Shown: positions 22,593 through 35,042 of the stretch, piece after piece | How positions within the stretch are numbered: position 1 is the stretch's first letter | How the letters are laid out: each line of letters begins with the position of its first letter | Source of the DNA: Chromobotia macracanthus | Taxonomy: Eukaryota > Chordata > Actinopteri > Cypriniformes > Botiidae | DNA length: 64,000 bases | NCBI GenBank assembly: GCA_036877525.1 | Contig: JAZGTH010000121.1 | Coordinates: forward strand, 1-64,000 | Direction of reading: 5' to 3' | Notes under the pieces: generated by a model | Told to the model about the DNA's origin: nothing | Seen by the model: only the letters and a program-made list of their open reading frames with translations | Databases searched by the model: none | Translations under genes and position numbers: made by a program

Positions 22593-22666
22593 TTGCTGGC
22601 CAAATGTATTATTAAAATGGTATTCTGTTAACAGCACAACGTAATACAACCATTTCTGGCCAGCAA
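22593..22666. repeat. nested inverted repeat able to form a hairpin
   Basis: The outer arms TTGCTGGCCA (22593-22602) and TGGCCAGCAA (22657-22666) are perfect inverted copies. Inside, TGGTATT pairs with AATAC/CCA segments around a CTGTTAACAG palindrome. The inner and outer stems are separated by unequal loops (about 15 and 4 bases), which argues against a microRNA precursor. Confidence 0.6.
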
Positions 22667-22854
22667 CTACTTAAACTACTAAAAATGAACACAGTATTTT
22701 TATTATTAATATATTATTATTATTTGTGTTAATTCATTGTTTTTCTAAATTACTAAGAATACGACTCCAGAAACTACATTTACTGTATCTTCCTATCATT
22801 CTATAATTCTGCACATTTCATATAAGAGCACATCTCACTATTCTCTTTACCTCC

Positions 22855-23260
22855 ACCGTCCCTCCGTTTCCTGCAGGCAGCCCGAGTTCCAGGGTTCAAA
22901 TTGAGCTTGTTAAAGGGGACCCTCTCTCTAACTCATAAATGATTATTAATTTAGCTGCTTATAGAGTCTTGCAAGTGATAAGAGCTCTCTATTCATTTGC
23001 TCAGGAAAAGACCATCACAACATCCTTTTTTCCCGTGATCTCCACACTGGCAGGGAATATAGCTGTGCATTCAAATCTGATTCCTGCTAATTGAAAATCA
23101 CAGCCTCTTTTGCATATTGATTGATGGCTTATTCACCCTTAAATCACAGCGTCATAAATACAGGTAATGCTTGATTATATTCTCTGTTCTCACAGATCTT
23201 GACATGCCAAATGAGGTAATAAAATGCTACGGGGGAGCGGTTTTAAAATAGCTTGTGATA
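22855..23260. promoter_or_regulatory. candidate regulatory block with PBX/HOX-like site
   Basis: Repeat-free block with dense homeodomain-like cores: ATGATTATTAATTTAGC near 22939, GCTAATTGAAAATC near 23086, and TGATTGATGG at 23118-23127, which fits the PBX-HOX pattern TGATTNAT. The surrounding spacer lacks such clustering. Enhancer function is inference. Confidence 0.33.
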
Positions 23261-26200
23261 CAGCAGACTTGCTAATTTGTTTGCGTGTGCTGTAATAAAC
23301 CTGTGGTTGGACACATGGGTGTGTGATTAAATGAATCTCAGCCTCAAATGAGACTGACCCTTAGGCCTCACCAGCCCCTTTTTAAATGGAAATCATATCA
23401 TGAGAAACAGACCTACAAAAACAATACAACCAGCATTATCAGCTTCCATTATTACTGCCTTATATATTTACTTAGTGGCTAAGAATTATACAGGCGTGCA
23501 TTACTAATTAATTAATTCTAGGAATTAACCTTAACTATCCCAGATTACTTGTCTTTAATTATCTGTCTTGTTCCAGTCATTTACTTAATAATTGTTAGAT
23601 ACGGTATAATAAAAGATGTTAATGAAATTTATGTTTAATCAAATTACATCTATCTATCTATCTATCTTTGTTCCAGTACCAATTGTGGACTAAAACAGTC
23701 CTGAACAAAAGTTCATTTGAAAATAAATAGTGCGTTTCATTAGATTAGTAACTTAATTAAAATCTCTCATTGGCCTTTTGCTTTGCATTGTGCTGCTCTT
23801 TAAAAAACAGCTACAATATTTTTAGAGCAGGTGTCTTGTTTGCCTAGATTGGGTGGGTCAGCAGAGGTACTTGAGAAATGTGTCAAACCACTTCAAAACG
23901 CTTTCCTTCACTTTTGCTTGCATTCTCTCACCTTCTTTCTTTCCTCTTCTCATCTCTGGTGTTATTTTAGAAGAATCTCTTTCAACTAGAGAGGGCTTAG
24001 GACAACTGCAGAGTTTGACATAATTATGTCTTGGCTAGCTTTAATCACTTTGGGCCTTCACTCCTTGACGCACGTTATCTGACTCCAAACATGTCAGATC
24101 CGCACTTGAAATAGGCCAATTTACCCTGCGTAGTGTGCACTGAAATCTAGCTCTGTGTCAAAGGAGCAGATGCATAATTGTCCTCATTTTTTTAAATGTC
24201 CTTTTGAGCGCTGCTTGTCTACAGAAAAAGAAAAAAAAACCGGAAAGTTTGACTTTGTAACTTTCTACACTTTAAATAGGATAAAAATCGACCTAACTTA
24301 AGGTTTAATAAAGCCATGAGTGTTTGTCACAACAGTGAGAGGAGAGCTGTTGTCAAGCGGAAGCCCAAGCCTTTCAGCGTTAATTACAGACAGTTGTTGT
24401 CAATGAAATAATGTGAAGTTTTGTGCTATACAGAGTGGGCTTTAAATAAAAACTCTATTATTTATTTCAAGATAGAGTGAATGTTATGACAGGGTGGTTC
24501 ATTCGTATAAAGGATTGTAAATACATATATAACCAACCAAAAATACAGTTTTTGCTCTGCATATGCAGAATCGTGATTCATCTCCATGTATACGACTTCC
24601 TCAACACGCCCCACGTTGCCATAAATGGTCCTTTTGCTGGAACCCTGCTTTCAGCTCAGAGGACCACGGAGATACCCAGATCTGTGGATTTTTAGCCACC
24701 CTCATTTTACAGGCACACACATGCCCAGCCAAGACTCAAATGGGTCAGAGAACAAAGGCACATCAAAACCACACAACCAGGTCATCCACACACAAGCTAA
24801 TGTGCTCCCAAGATGCAGCCATTCAACCTACAACCAAGGCCTTTGATGATAGCAGCCTGATGGACCATTGTTAAAAAAGAAGCCATCAGCAAATATGAGC
24901 AAATCTACTCTCAAGATAATGCAGGCCTGATCTACACATACTGAGACCAGAACAAGGCACAGCAGGGTACAGAGTCTGATAATGAAAAATACAGCACTTC
25001 TATCAATGAGCGAGTGGGCGTGCAAGCTTGAGCGTGCATGGGTTTCATCTACTCTCCATAATAAACTCTAAAACAAAGACTTACATGCAAATCTCACCAG
25101 TCTGAACAGTATCACAATGTTCGGACTTTGCCCCTCCCAGAGAGCTTCTTCCACCGTGGCTGGTCTGACTAGACAAGAAACAGAACAGAGGAAAAAACAA
25201 AGCAATATAACTGGACTACAGGGCCTGATGAAAACATTTAGGTGATGCTGTGGGCTTCAGTCTGAGAGGTTCAAAGAGGTCTGCGTCAACTGCTTCTCGC
25301 ATGGCCAGAGCGCAGGGCAGAGCCACCAGCCTGCACTCTCAGTGGAACATCACATTTTCAACACTGGCCCAGGCAGAGAACAACTCCCTCACTCTCCTGA
25401 GGCCCTGAAGCTAAACCCAAACCTGACGTATCTGTCATCCTGAGAGAAGAGCAGAGGCAGCTGACATGACTGAGCTTGTGGTCTCATGTGGGAAGCATTG
25501 GGAGTCATTTGTCCTTCAGAGAGGAGAGGAGAAAAGAAGAGGAAAAAGGGAAACTTATTAATGTCTTATTGAAGTGTGCACCAGACTAAAAATAATAACT
25601 TTCAATTTTCTAAACTTTCAAAAACTCCAATCAACTATTGGTTGAATAAACAGATAATATCCATCTCAAACTTACACAATTGTTTAAGCCAGTTATGTTC
25701 AGTTTGGTCATCGATCGACCGATTGCAATTCCACTTGGTACCAATAGTTGAGCAGGAACTAAAAAAGAATAAATAAAAACATACATTTCAGAGTACTTGG
25801 TATATACTTTATACTTTAATGATCAGTGCTATCCAAATAAAATCAATCTATTATGGATTGATATATTAACAAATCTATTAACACAACCATAATTCTTATT
25901 ATTATACATCATATTAACATTACCTTTAATTTAAAAATGTCTTTATGTTTCAAATATAAAAAGCAGAAATCCCATCTGAGATCTGAGATTTTTTATTTTA
26001 CCTTATTCTACATCTACATTCTATATCACCCTATTAGACGATTTTGGATTTACAGAATAAGTTCATGATAAATAAGTACTTAATTAAACAAGAAGTAAGC
26101 GGGTTTGCAGCTGTAATGGTGACTGTGTTATACACCCCTCAACAGGAAAACATCTCACTTAAAGTGACAGCAGTTTTGGTTAGGGGAAAACTAAATCCAA

Positions 26201-26519
26201 TAATAGCTGGAAATATATCCACATGTACTGTATATGTCTATTACATTCAGTGTTTGTCCCATGAAGCATGACAAATTTATCATATTTGTAAACCTGTTAT
26301 TAAAATAGCAGGAATGTACAGGGACATTTATACACATACACACGTTTGTGTGTGATCAGCCTTGAATGTATTTGGACAATGTAAGTGGCACCACATAGTA
26401 ACCCACAGTCTATTTAAGGAGTAAACATGTAGGCCTGCAGCACAGCTATTACAGAGCTGCAGAGAGCCTGATACATTCTGACTCTTTGTGTAATTGTCTC
26501 TCGCATCTGAATACAAATT
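23261..26519. other. long spacer, no gene seen
   Basis: Holds an ATCT microsatellite (23648-23667), octamer ATGCAAAT (25085-25092), a CG-containing CATCGATCGACC (25709-25720), and moderately GC-balanced DNA at 24600-25520 with short open frames in several phases, none recognisable. Confidence 0.5.
23648..23667. repeat. (ATCT)5 microsatellite
   Basis: Five uninterrupted tetranucleotide units. Confidence 0.95.
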
Positions 26520-26790
26520 TCCAGCTCTCGTGATTCGTCATATTTATTTATTCTTATATCCTCCAGCTACATCTTTTATTAGTCCAGCTTGCTGTGTCAG
26601 AATTTAATTTCTGCTGGAAAAAATGGAGGCAGTTAATTATTGTTATTAAGAATGTGATATTGCAGTATCAGGAGACAAAATCTATGGCGCATTAAAATGA
26701 CAGATAAGAGCGCTCATTTACAAGTGTTAAGACATCACAGCGCATTGCCCGGCAACGGGAAAATGAAAATCAACTGTTTCCAGCTGTTTG
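26520..26790. promoter_or_regulatory. candidate regulatory block with overlapping homeodomain and SOX-like cores
   Basis: TAATTA (26634-26639) overlaps ATTGTT (26639-26644), a SOX-type core. The near-palindrome CCCGGCAACGGG lies around 26748-26759. The block is repeat-free and ends just before a GT tract. Inference from motif clustering. Confidence 0.33.
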
Positions 26791-26821
26791 TGTGATACAA
26801 ACGGAAGCGAGGGGATGTGAA

Positions 26822-26845
26822 GTGTGTGTGTTGTGTGTGTGTGTG
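26822..26845. repeat. imperfect (GT)n microsatellite
   Basis: GT run with one interruption. Confidence 0.9.
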
Positions 26846-27234
26846 GAAACTGTCAGCATCAGAGGAGGGGCAAAGTCATTGGGACTGCTGTCCCTTCATT
26901 CTTTGATAGAAAAAGATGAAGCAGACCTCTCTTCCATTTACCTAGAGAAATGAAGCAGTTTTATCTAGTCATCTCTAAGGCACCATGTGCAAGATATGAC
27001 CACTGGCAGGGGAAATTATGGAGCAGACCTGTGCCATTGTTATATTATATATAGTCTCAATTCCTTCTCATTTAGGGTAACAATAGTTATGCTTACTAAC
27101 CTGACAAATTTCACAAATATTAATATTTTGTTTAGAGAAACAAAATACTTATATGATGTAATATATAGCAACAGTTTAACATTGTATTAATCCTGTAATA
27201 ATAAATTAGAACAACAGTAACAGGGTTGATGTGG

Positions 27235-27870
27235 CGATAATGGATGTAACAGTGATGGTACTGATGTAATAACAGACCTGAGAATGCTTTTAATGACGCA
27301 GTAATAATGTAACAGTAGTATTGACATAATAATAATGTGGCAGAGGCAGTACTTACATAATCATAATGAGTTTAAGAGTGCTAGCAGTGATGTAGTATTA
27401 ATAATGTAACAATGGTAGTGATGATGCAATAAAAGCCAGGGTGACATTGGCAGATATGATATAATAATGGCCGTGTTGTTTTACACTATACCCTGAATCA
27501 GCAGAGCAAATTGAGCCATACTATTAATGCATGACTGCACTTTTCATTGTGCTCTCGTAGATTACTATAATACTACAAAGTCTCATGTTATACTTGATCT
27601 AATGTAATTATTGGTCTTTTATCACTAGCATTAAATACTGGACTTTATTGTACTGCAATTGCAGTTGAGGATCTCTGTATTAGTTTTATTTCCTTGTGCT
27701 GTGCTGAATACAATTACCATAAACCCATGTGGCAATCAATAATAAAAGCTTGTGAAAGTGATTGTCATAATGTAACAGTGATGCATGGCATAATAATAAT
27801 GGCCAAAGCAATGCAAGTACTATTTAATCATGGCTATAACAATGGTAGTATAAATATGGCAAAATTGGTA
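27235..27870 (+). repeat. decayed minisatellite built on an AATGTAACAGTGRTGGTA-like motif
   Basis: The core ATGTAACAGT, ATGTAACAAT or ATGTGGCAG recurs near 27244, 27308, 27337, 27403 and 27770. The copies are separated by ATAATAAT and GTGATG segments (27235-27470, again 27760-27870). The unit length drifts and the middle (27480-27750) is mostly non-repetitive. A 95-codon open frame at 27694 falls partly in it and is judged spurious. Confidence 0.5.
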
Positions 27871-29185
27871 CATAGGTGCTTGTTACAAAGTGATCACAAT
27901 GATTATATCAGATACAGTGTTGTGGTAACAGTGGTAGTTATTTTGTTCAAGATGATAAATGTGCTAAACAACATCTACTAATTCAGAAAAACATACCTTT
28001 TCCATTCTGTGATTTTACCATATTGAAATAATGACAGTTATGAATCATTTAGATGCCCATCTCCACAAATCAAAGACCAACAATAGGAACAGAAGGATAA
28101 AGGATGAAATTAACCATAATGGCATAATGGCAAATCACTCTGAAGCTGACATGATGACTCATTTTCTAACCAGTCTCATTGAATTGATTTTTATTAAGCA
28201 AGAAACTTGATCCTTTCAGTAAGCTTTTAACCTATGCATTCTGCAAGATGCCCCCAGATATGTGCCCGTTGTCTGATTTCAAAGACGCCAAGTTAATCAA
28301 AACCAGTGGCTCAGTAATCACTGCTCACAAAGACTCAGAGAGACAGAATAAAGAGAGAAAAACAGAAATAAGAGAGATGGAATGACAGATAGAGACCAAA
28401 AGCAGCACCCCAGGGAGCTAGTCAGTGGAGGTATGATATGGCAAGTATGATTCATAAACATTCATAATGAGAAACTAGAACACATAAAAAACAGAAGATT
28501 CATGTGCATATCTCATATTATTTGAAATCGTTCCTATACTGTGTTGATGTCACCTCCGACCCCATAAGCCACTGCATCCTTCTTCCAAATTCTCAGCCAC
28601 AAATTTTCTCATGTGTTTTGTCAGGTTATCATGCAGGACTGTCCATTGAGCTTGTTGAAGAACAAATATAAGTACACATGAACTTTCATTGTGTTCTGTA
28701 TCTCTTCTAATAGATTTAAATACATTTTTAACAGGACATCTGTGATGCAAAACATCTCCAGTAATTTTACAGTGGGGTCTGAGATCACATTAAAAAACTG
28801 GTATTTAAAATCAAATTAAAGTTTAAGGAACAATTACAAAGAAATGCTAAAAAAATTCAAGAAGCAAAACAAATTTTAATTTTTCAATAAAGTTTGATTT
28901 AAATTGCTAGGCTAATAACATAATCAGTAAAATAACAAAACATGTATTGAATTCTAATACAAGAGAAGAGAAGTGTTTCACTGGTGGGCTTTAAACTTTA
29001 AAAATCCACTGTAAATGTTAGTGTATATGCACTTTCTCTCCAATATTCTCTGTTTCCTATATGCTTTTTCTTTGTCGTCCACTCATAGTGTATTTTTCTT
29101 ATCCATGGTCACTGGCACTGTATCAGCAATGATCTAAATCACAATCGTACAATGGGGGTTTATTTTTCCTCTGGAGCTTTCTGGT
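27871..29185. other. AT-rich spacer, no gene seen
   Basis: A purine-rich patch at 28325-28400 is the only notable texture. Confidence 0.5.
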
Positions 29186-29189
29186 AAGA

Positions 29190-29540
29190 CTGCTCGACAG
29201 AAGCGTGGAGATCTGAATTAATTACTGAGGTCAGACTGGCCTAAGGAGCACTTCTTCAAAAATCTTTTTCTTGTTACACAAACCTGCACAGTATATTAGC
29301 ACTGATTTCGATGGGCAGTCTATAATGTATGATACATTAATCTCCACTATTTCAATTTCTGAGGCTGGGGCTGTAAAATTGTTATGCTGCATATCTAATT
29401 CACTTTTTTCCCCTGTTCCCCCGAATAGCCGATTTATGCCTCTCTCAAAAGATGAGGAGCAGATCCCATTGTGGACCCTATGGTACATTAAGAACGGGCA
29501 ACATCAGCTCTCAAATCTTATCTTGTTAAATCAGACAAAC
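29190..29540. promoter_or_regulatory. candidate regulatory block (enhancer-like)
   Basis: Repeat-free, with GAATTAATTACTGAGG (TAATTA at 29219-29224) and an ATGTATGATACATTAATC stretch near 29325. Open frames on both strands (85 and 93 codons) overlap and are unrecognised, as expected when stops are sparse in a constrained non-coding block. Confidence 0.3.
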
Positions 29541-29621
29541 GCAAGTGGCTGAAAGGAGAGAATTAATGGGGAGGATGCTGGAGGGAGAGAACAGAGTGTT
29601 TTAATGTCGAGAATGAGGGCC

Positions 29622-29641
29622 TTGTGTGTGTATGTGTGTGT
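29622..29641. repeat. short imperfect (GT)n tract
   Basis: GT run interrupted by an A. Confidence 0.85.
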
Positions 29642-29679
29642 GGGTAAGGGGAAGATGTGGCTGCGTGAAGATGGGTATC

Positions 29680-29790
29680 TGCCATCAGAGCGCCGCTGGG
29701 GCCTCGGGTTCAACTCTCTGCCATTCGCCATGTTGATTGTGCCGTAGCTGATGTATCTAATTTATCAGGAAGCGTGATCGTTTATGACAC
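29680..29790. promoter_or_regulatory. short candidate regulatory block
   Basis: GC-balanced, CpG-containing stretch with CGCCATGTTGATTGTG around 29726 and GTATCTAATTTATCAGGAAG near 29753 (GATA- and homeodomain-like cores). It may be continuous with the block before the GT tract. Confidence 0.22.
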
Positions 29791-29839
29791 AGAAGAGGTG
29801 GGTAGTATCCAGAGGTTCTCACTTCCACTCATCATATTG

Positions 29840-29925
29840 TGGTTGGGAGACAGAGAAAGAGAGAGGAGATGGAGAGAGTTAGAGACAGCAGAGAAAGTGT
29901 AAGAGAGATGTAAGGAGTAACTGAA
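29840..29925 (+). repeat. GA-rich low-complexity tract
   Basis: Runs of GAGA and GAAAG without a fixed unit. Confidence 0.7.
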
Positions 29926-30249
29926 GGGTTTCTGGAATAGGTTTTGGTTACACACTACCTGTAGCGTGTTGACAGCCAAGTTGACATGAACCTTATCTCT
30001 ATACCCAAATAAGTCCCACCTGTTTCTATACAAACCAATTGAGGTTGTGAGAGGTTGTGAGAATGGCAAGGTGAAGCTACCAAAAATCCAATCCAACAAC
30101 TTTAAAGTGGCATAAAGAATACTAATTCTTTAGCCTAACAGCCTAGACACAAATAAATTAAAGTGCAAATCAAAAATCTCAATCTGATGTACCATTACGT
30201 AGACAGAGTACAAATTCTCTTGTATCATTACTATTCTGTCAGAAGAAAG

Positions 30250-30600
30250 ACGTTCAGGCCCTGAGGTCGTGATACAGGGTCCACAGTGGAGGGGCTAATT
30301 TGATTGTGCCTGAACAATGGCACTGTAGCCTCCTTCCTTCGAAAAGCATACTAATTACAAATCCTGCCCTTGATCCTGACCTTGGTGGGTCACTTAGTAG
30401 GTGTGATCTGTCTCTGACTCTTAATAAAGTCTTTTTCACCCCTCTGAACCGGAGGGGCAGCCTCTCCTCACTCTTTCTCTTTCTGTCCCTAATTACCAGC
30501 ATGCTAAGCGGGCAGAGACATAATGACTGGACCCATCACTCTCTCACTGCCCTGCAAAACCAATTCCAGTGACAATCGTTTCAAATGAACGGCAACACTC
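30250..30600. promoter_or_regulatory. candidate regulatory block with two TAATTA cores
   Basis: TAATTA at 30352-30357 and 30490-30495 in a repeat-free, GC-balanced stretch of 350 bp, with further GGCTAATTTGATTG near 30292. Open frames of 82 and 90 codons on opposite strands are unrecognised. Enhancer role is inference. Confidence 0.32.
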
Positions 30601-30663
30601 ACTTGCTGTCCTGGAGGGAAAAAGTGAAATGGAGAATAATGTGGGCCGAACTGCAGCCTGGGT

Positions 30664-30678
30664 AAAAAAAAAAAAAAA
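30664..30678 (+). repeat. poly(A) run, 15 bases
   Basis: Homopolymer A run. No SINE or retrocopy sequence is recognisable upstream. Confidence 0.9.
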
Positions 30679-30679
30679 C

Positions 30680-33600
30680 GTTATTGAAAATTAGACACAT
30701 TAAAAGAGTGAGGAATTATTTTTCTTTCTTTGTTTTATAATTTTTGGAATGTTTAATAATGTTTTTGAATAGAGACTGGTTTTAAAGATTTAAAACTATT
30801 ATTATTATCATCAACAACAACAGACAACAACATTAATAGTAAGTTAATTACAACGAGTTTATATTAATTTATTTTATTAATAAATATTTTTCTAATCTTT
30901 ACAGCCACTGTATTGCAGCCACTAAATTCTTTCCTAAACTCAGTTTCTAGTCACATCTACCAAGTAAAATTACTGGTAGATGGTAGGCTGGTAGGTGTTA
31001 CTGTTTCCTCTCGCAGAGTTCCAGTAAGCACACATCTTTGAAATACTTCCACAAGTTGGGCACTTAGACCATCAAAGCATTTGGCTGAAATTGTGCTAAT
31101 ATTACTGCGGCCTATGAAATTGACCATTAAAAGGTACATGGAATGAAACAGCTTTTAATACCTCTAGTCCCTTGACTACTGTCTATGGTGGTAAAAAGGC
31201 TGGCAACATTGTAAAATGTGGAAAACAAAGTTTGATTCCAAACTTTAGTTTTAGTTTATATCATGTGATAACCAGGGAGCTGTTATCAATCCAATGCTAT
31301 CGACTAATATTATTGTTTCATATAACATCAAACAGCCTCCAGCTTTTGACTTCATAAACTAGATGTAGACAGTACAGCAATATGGTGGCAATGTAATTAA
31401 ATTTTGTTTTGTGATGTTGCATTTAAAACAAAGTTCGCTATGGAAATGCATGACACCCCTGCACTATGAACAAACGTATGTATCACTCTTAGTGTTCTGT
31501 AGCAAATTACATTATTTTTGCATAAAACAATTTACTTTTTCAGAATTTTCTCTAACAGCATGCAGACATTATGAGCGGTCGATGAAGCCCTCATTCTGTG
31601 GGCTAGAACGACAGTGCAGGTTTAAAATGCAACCCCAGGAGGCCAAACAATAAGCCAGTGACAGGCATACAAGGGGGGGAGTCCAGACAGTCAAGAATAA
31701 TGGCTGCATCTTTCAAGTTGGATCAGGTCCTTCTGTAATGAAGAGAGGAGTTCTGTTGCTCTTGTGTGGCGGGGAGAGAGAGAGAATCATCTTGGGTCTC
31801 TCCAGTGTGGGATATGCAGAGACAGAATGAGGGAGAGAGAGGGAACAGCAGGGAGGCTGGGATAATTACACACTGTTTGTGCATCCGGGAAAAGTGAAAC
31901 AGAGAGCTGAATGCTGCTGTGACTGAACGCTGATGCTGTTTTTAATGAAAAAAGACAACACCTTATTTACTCCTCCTCTCTCAGACTATTTACTGTTGTT
32001 TTTTCCTTGTTTTTTACAGGAACCATTGTTCCACCGCTCTCTGTTTATAATGTTTATGTTGCAATTAACCGTACTACAACCACACACAGAGGCATTTGCG
32101 TACAACATGCAAATACAACATATACTGTATGTGAAAAAACAAAATAACGTTTCAGATGCCTGATGATGTTTCACCTTATACTCGTTTTCTCTCTCTTTCT
32201 CTCTCACTGAAGTGTGTTCACACCTGGTAGCTGACAGACAGAGAACAATCCGTGATGTTCAGTGGTAATATACCCTGCAGCTCACTCCACTGCCTTTAAA
32301 GGAAAGACATGCACACACACATACACACACAAAAGCACAAAGACATGTGAACAAACAGCAGCTAAAGTGAGTGAGTTCTCACTGCTTTACCTCTACAGCT
32401 GTGGGAGTTCATTTCATGGAAATAGTAATGAGTATTTGTCAAGTTGAAGAAGCAGGTTTTCTTTGGCATTCATATGACAAAGATGTACACAGATAAACAC
32501 AAGCTCTATGAAATATATAGTTTCATAGAGCAAGACAAAATCAGTACAGTTATGAAGTCATAGGTCAGTAAAACGTCCTTTTGGTGAGTAAACTTTGGCT
32601 TTCACTTAAAACATGGTTATTAATCAAATTATAGCAATAATAAAATTTAAAAAACTTAGATTGTCTTCTAATGATTTTAACCTAGAAATTCACCTAAGGA
32701 AACATCAGAAGGTTGTCTAGGATCCTTAAGTTGTTCTTCTGGAACTTCAAGTGGTGACACAAAAAGTGGAATATTCCTTCCAAAAGCCACCAAAACACAT
32801 ATATATTAGCAGCAGAATCACAATGTGTCTTTGCATTTTTTGTTGACAGGTGCAAAATACTAAAGCATATTAAAAAAACAACAACAACAACTAAATCTCA
32901 TTGTAAAAGACAAAAAAACTTATATTAAAATAAATAATAATATAAAATACAGCTTCACATTGTGGAAGATATGTACTCGGTTCCCTCACAATCTGTAAGT
33001 AGCTTATCTTGGACTCTGCATATGTGTACGAGTGACCATGCTAAAGTCTTGCAGTGCACAGTGTGAGTGTAAAGCATCACCTGGGTGTGCTGTAATGAAA
33101 ACTGCTTCATTCCCAGACCGTCAGGGTCCTTTCTCATTGAATACTACACTTACTGTATCATCTATCAGTCCTGGCAGCCACACTGTCACAAAACTTCCTG
33201 CCCTCTGTATGTGTGTGTGTGCAGTGAGGCCTGGGCTGCGGAGACTATAATGAGGCCCTTTGGTGGCTGTAAAGACTAGCGAGAAAGGAGAGAAAGACGC
33301 ACACATATAGCTCTATTTGTCTTACAAATATCACACTAACTACCAATTACAGCACCATAAACCTCCTGCCTACTGCTTACCTCCCTTCCCATAATACAGG
33401 ACACACAGATGCACTGGGCTGAGTTTTTCTCTTCTCAGCTGGTGTGGTGGAAGAAGCTGTGGTCGTTGATGCAGGAAGCACAATCAATGAGGCTGGTAAT
33501 GAGGTCTTTCTTAAAGAGTTGTGAGACTTCTGGATTAGTACTGAGATAGAAGTAGAGAAGGGCAAACCTGGCACTGGCACTTCCTGTTATACTTGCCATC

Positions 33601-34379
33601 CACTGGCTAAGGTGTGGCTGGCATAAGGTGACAGTCAATACATTACTTTCTCTAACGAAAAAGGTACATGCACACAGTGGAAAACCTGATACAGCAGTTG
33701 TTTTAATCTCTTATTTAGTCTGAATATCAAAAAATTTAAATATAGTATTTAAAATTAAATTCATATTTTGCACATTTTAAATTTCATTTTAATTTTGTAT
33801 GATAAAAAAAGAAAAAGATTTTGTGCTATTCCTGGGTTACTAATCAAATATACGCAAGTGTGTGACATTGACAATATTACTTCCTTTGTACATAACACGT
33901 GTCAGATTTCCTTGCTGTCTGGAATACTGTCAGATCATGCAGAGATAACAGGGATCATTTGATCTTACACAAACCTGTGAAGCCCACATCAGCTCAACAG
34001 AAGCTGTTATTGCAGCCAAAGGTGGACAATAAATCCTAAATCCTAAATGAATGTACACTTCGTTTTTTAATTCAGCTTTTTATCTAAAATGCTACATTTT
34101 GTAATGGACAAGTTGCATTCGATTAAACAAAATGTGAAAGAAAGAAGTAGTTTCACAAGTAGCTACAGATTTATTTACAGCTGTTTTGTTTAACATTTCT
34201 TTTAACAAAAAATGTATTTCAGTTTAATCTTAATCTTCTAAGACTTTGTTTATTGCTCAGCAGAATATAACTATACCATAATAAACTGCAGAAATGAATT
34301 CAAGTGAAGTTACATCACATCCTGTAGGTCTTTCTGCAGATTTCACATAGTTTTGAGAAGCAGAATCATCCTTTGTTAT
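30680..34379. other. long AT-rich spacer, no gene seen
   Basis: Contains trinucleotide runs (30797-30832 and 32874-32891), a GA-rich patch (31770-31850), octamer ATGCAAAT (32107-32114), a strong but unpaired acceptor-like site (pyrimidine run ending CAG at 32019), and a perfect 11-bp-arm hairpin at 32503-32531. GC-balanced DNA at 31550-31960 may be functional but shows no clear motif cluster. Confidence 0.5.
32503..32531. repeat. perfect inverted repeat, 11-bp arms
   Basis: GCTCTATGAAA (32503-32513) and TTTCATAGAGC (32521-32531) are exact inverted copies around a 7-base AT loop. It is an isolated hairpin or palindrome; no run of T follows that would suggest a terminator. Confidence 0.85.
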
Positions 34380-35042
34380 CTCTCCATTCCGTTGAAAAAG
34401 GGGCTGTAATCAATTTCTGTGGAGAAGCAATACGAGCTTGTTAAAAATACTGCACTACCATCTGAGGATTCCGTGTACATATTTCCATGTGCTGCTGAAA
34501 ATAGCCCACTGATGGACAGATTCTGCCAATAAACATGAGCTTATTAGCTGGCGAGAGAGTCATCAGCAGCGGATTTAACAGCTTTCCACCACTCATCCGC
34601 TGGAGGTGTGGAGAGTTGCCCCCGCTGCCTGGATCTCTGAGCCCAGGCCAAGCTTCCTGCTCTGGGGCCGCAGATCCAGCCGGCCGGGCTCTCCTGCCCT
34701 CGCATTAATGGCTAAGCCTCAGCTGCTGGAAATGTTATTCTAATTAACAGGGGATTAAGTCATCATCTTCTCGTGTAATACAGTCTGGATGGGAATTTCA
34801 ATATGGAACGGCAGCCCAAAAAAGGCAGTTTGCGTCTCAATAAATTACTCTTGACCCCCAGGATGACAGTCTATTGGCACGCCAATTGCCTGCCAATTAA
34901 AGCGGCCCATCCTTGCCAAAACTTTATTGCAATAGTTTGGGTTTCTCATCTGAACGCAAATCAGCGTGCTAGAGGTGGAGGAGGGTACACGGCTGGCTGC
35001 GATTGCAAGTCTAATGGGAATTTTGACAAGTTAGTACAATAA
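34380..35042. promoter_or_regulatory. strong candidate regulatory domain (about 660 bp)
   Basis: Repeat-free, CpG-containing and compositionally distinct. Motifs seen include TAATTA (34741-34746), six bases from GGATTA (34752-34757, an OTX/PITX-type core), two GCCAATT copies near 34881 and 34892, and TTTATTGCAATAG near 34922 (C/EBP-like). The right part carries a 79-codon open frame (34803-35042) that ends in a glycine run and is not recognised. Among the blocks in the window this is one of the most enhancer-like. Confidence 0.38.

Noticed and set aside
22593..22666. MicroRNA precursor
   Set aside because: Asymmetric internal loops and a stem too short for a 22-base duplex; no known microRNA sequence recognised here or elsewhere in the window.
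26288..26345. Another copy of the GT-flanked repeat (AGGGACATT next to CA)
   Set aside because: Only one short landmark matches; the rest does not align.
27694..27981. 95-codon open frame
   Set aside because: Falls partly in the decayed minisatellite and has no recognisable product.
31990..32163. Exon starting after the strong acceptor at 32019
   Set aside because: No donor of reasonable strength follows and the frame is unrecognised.
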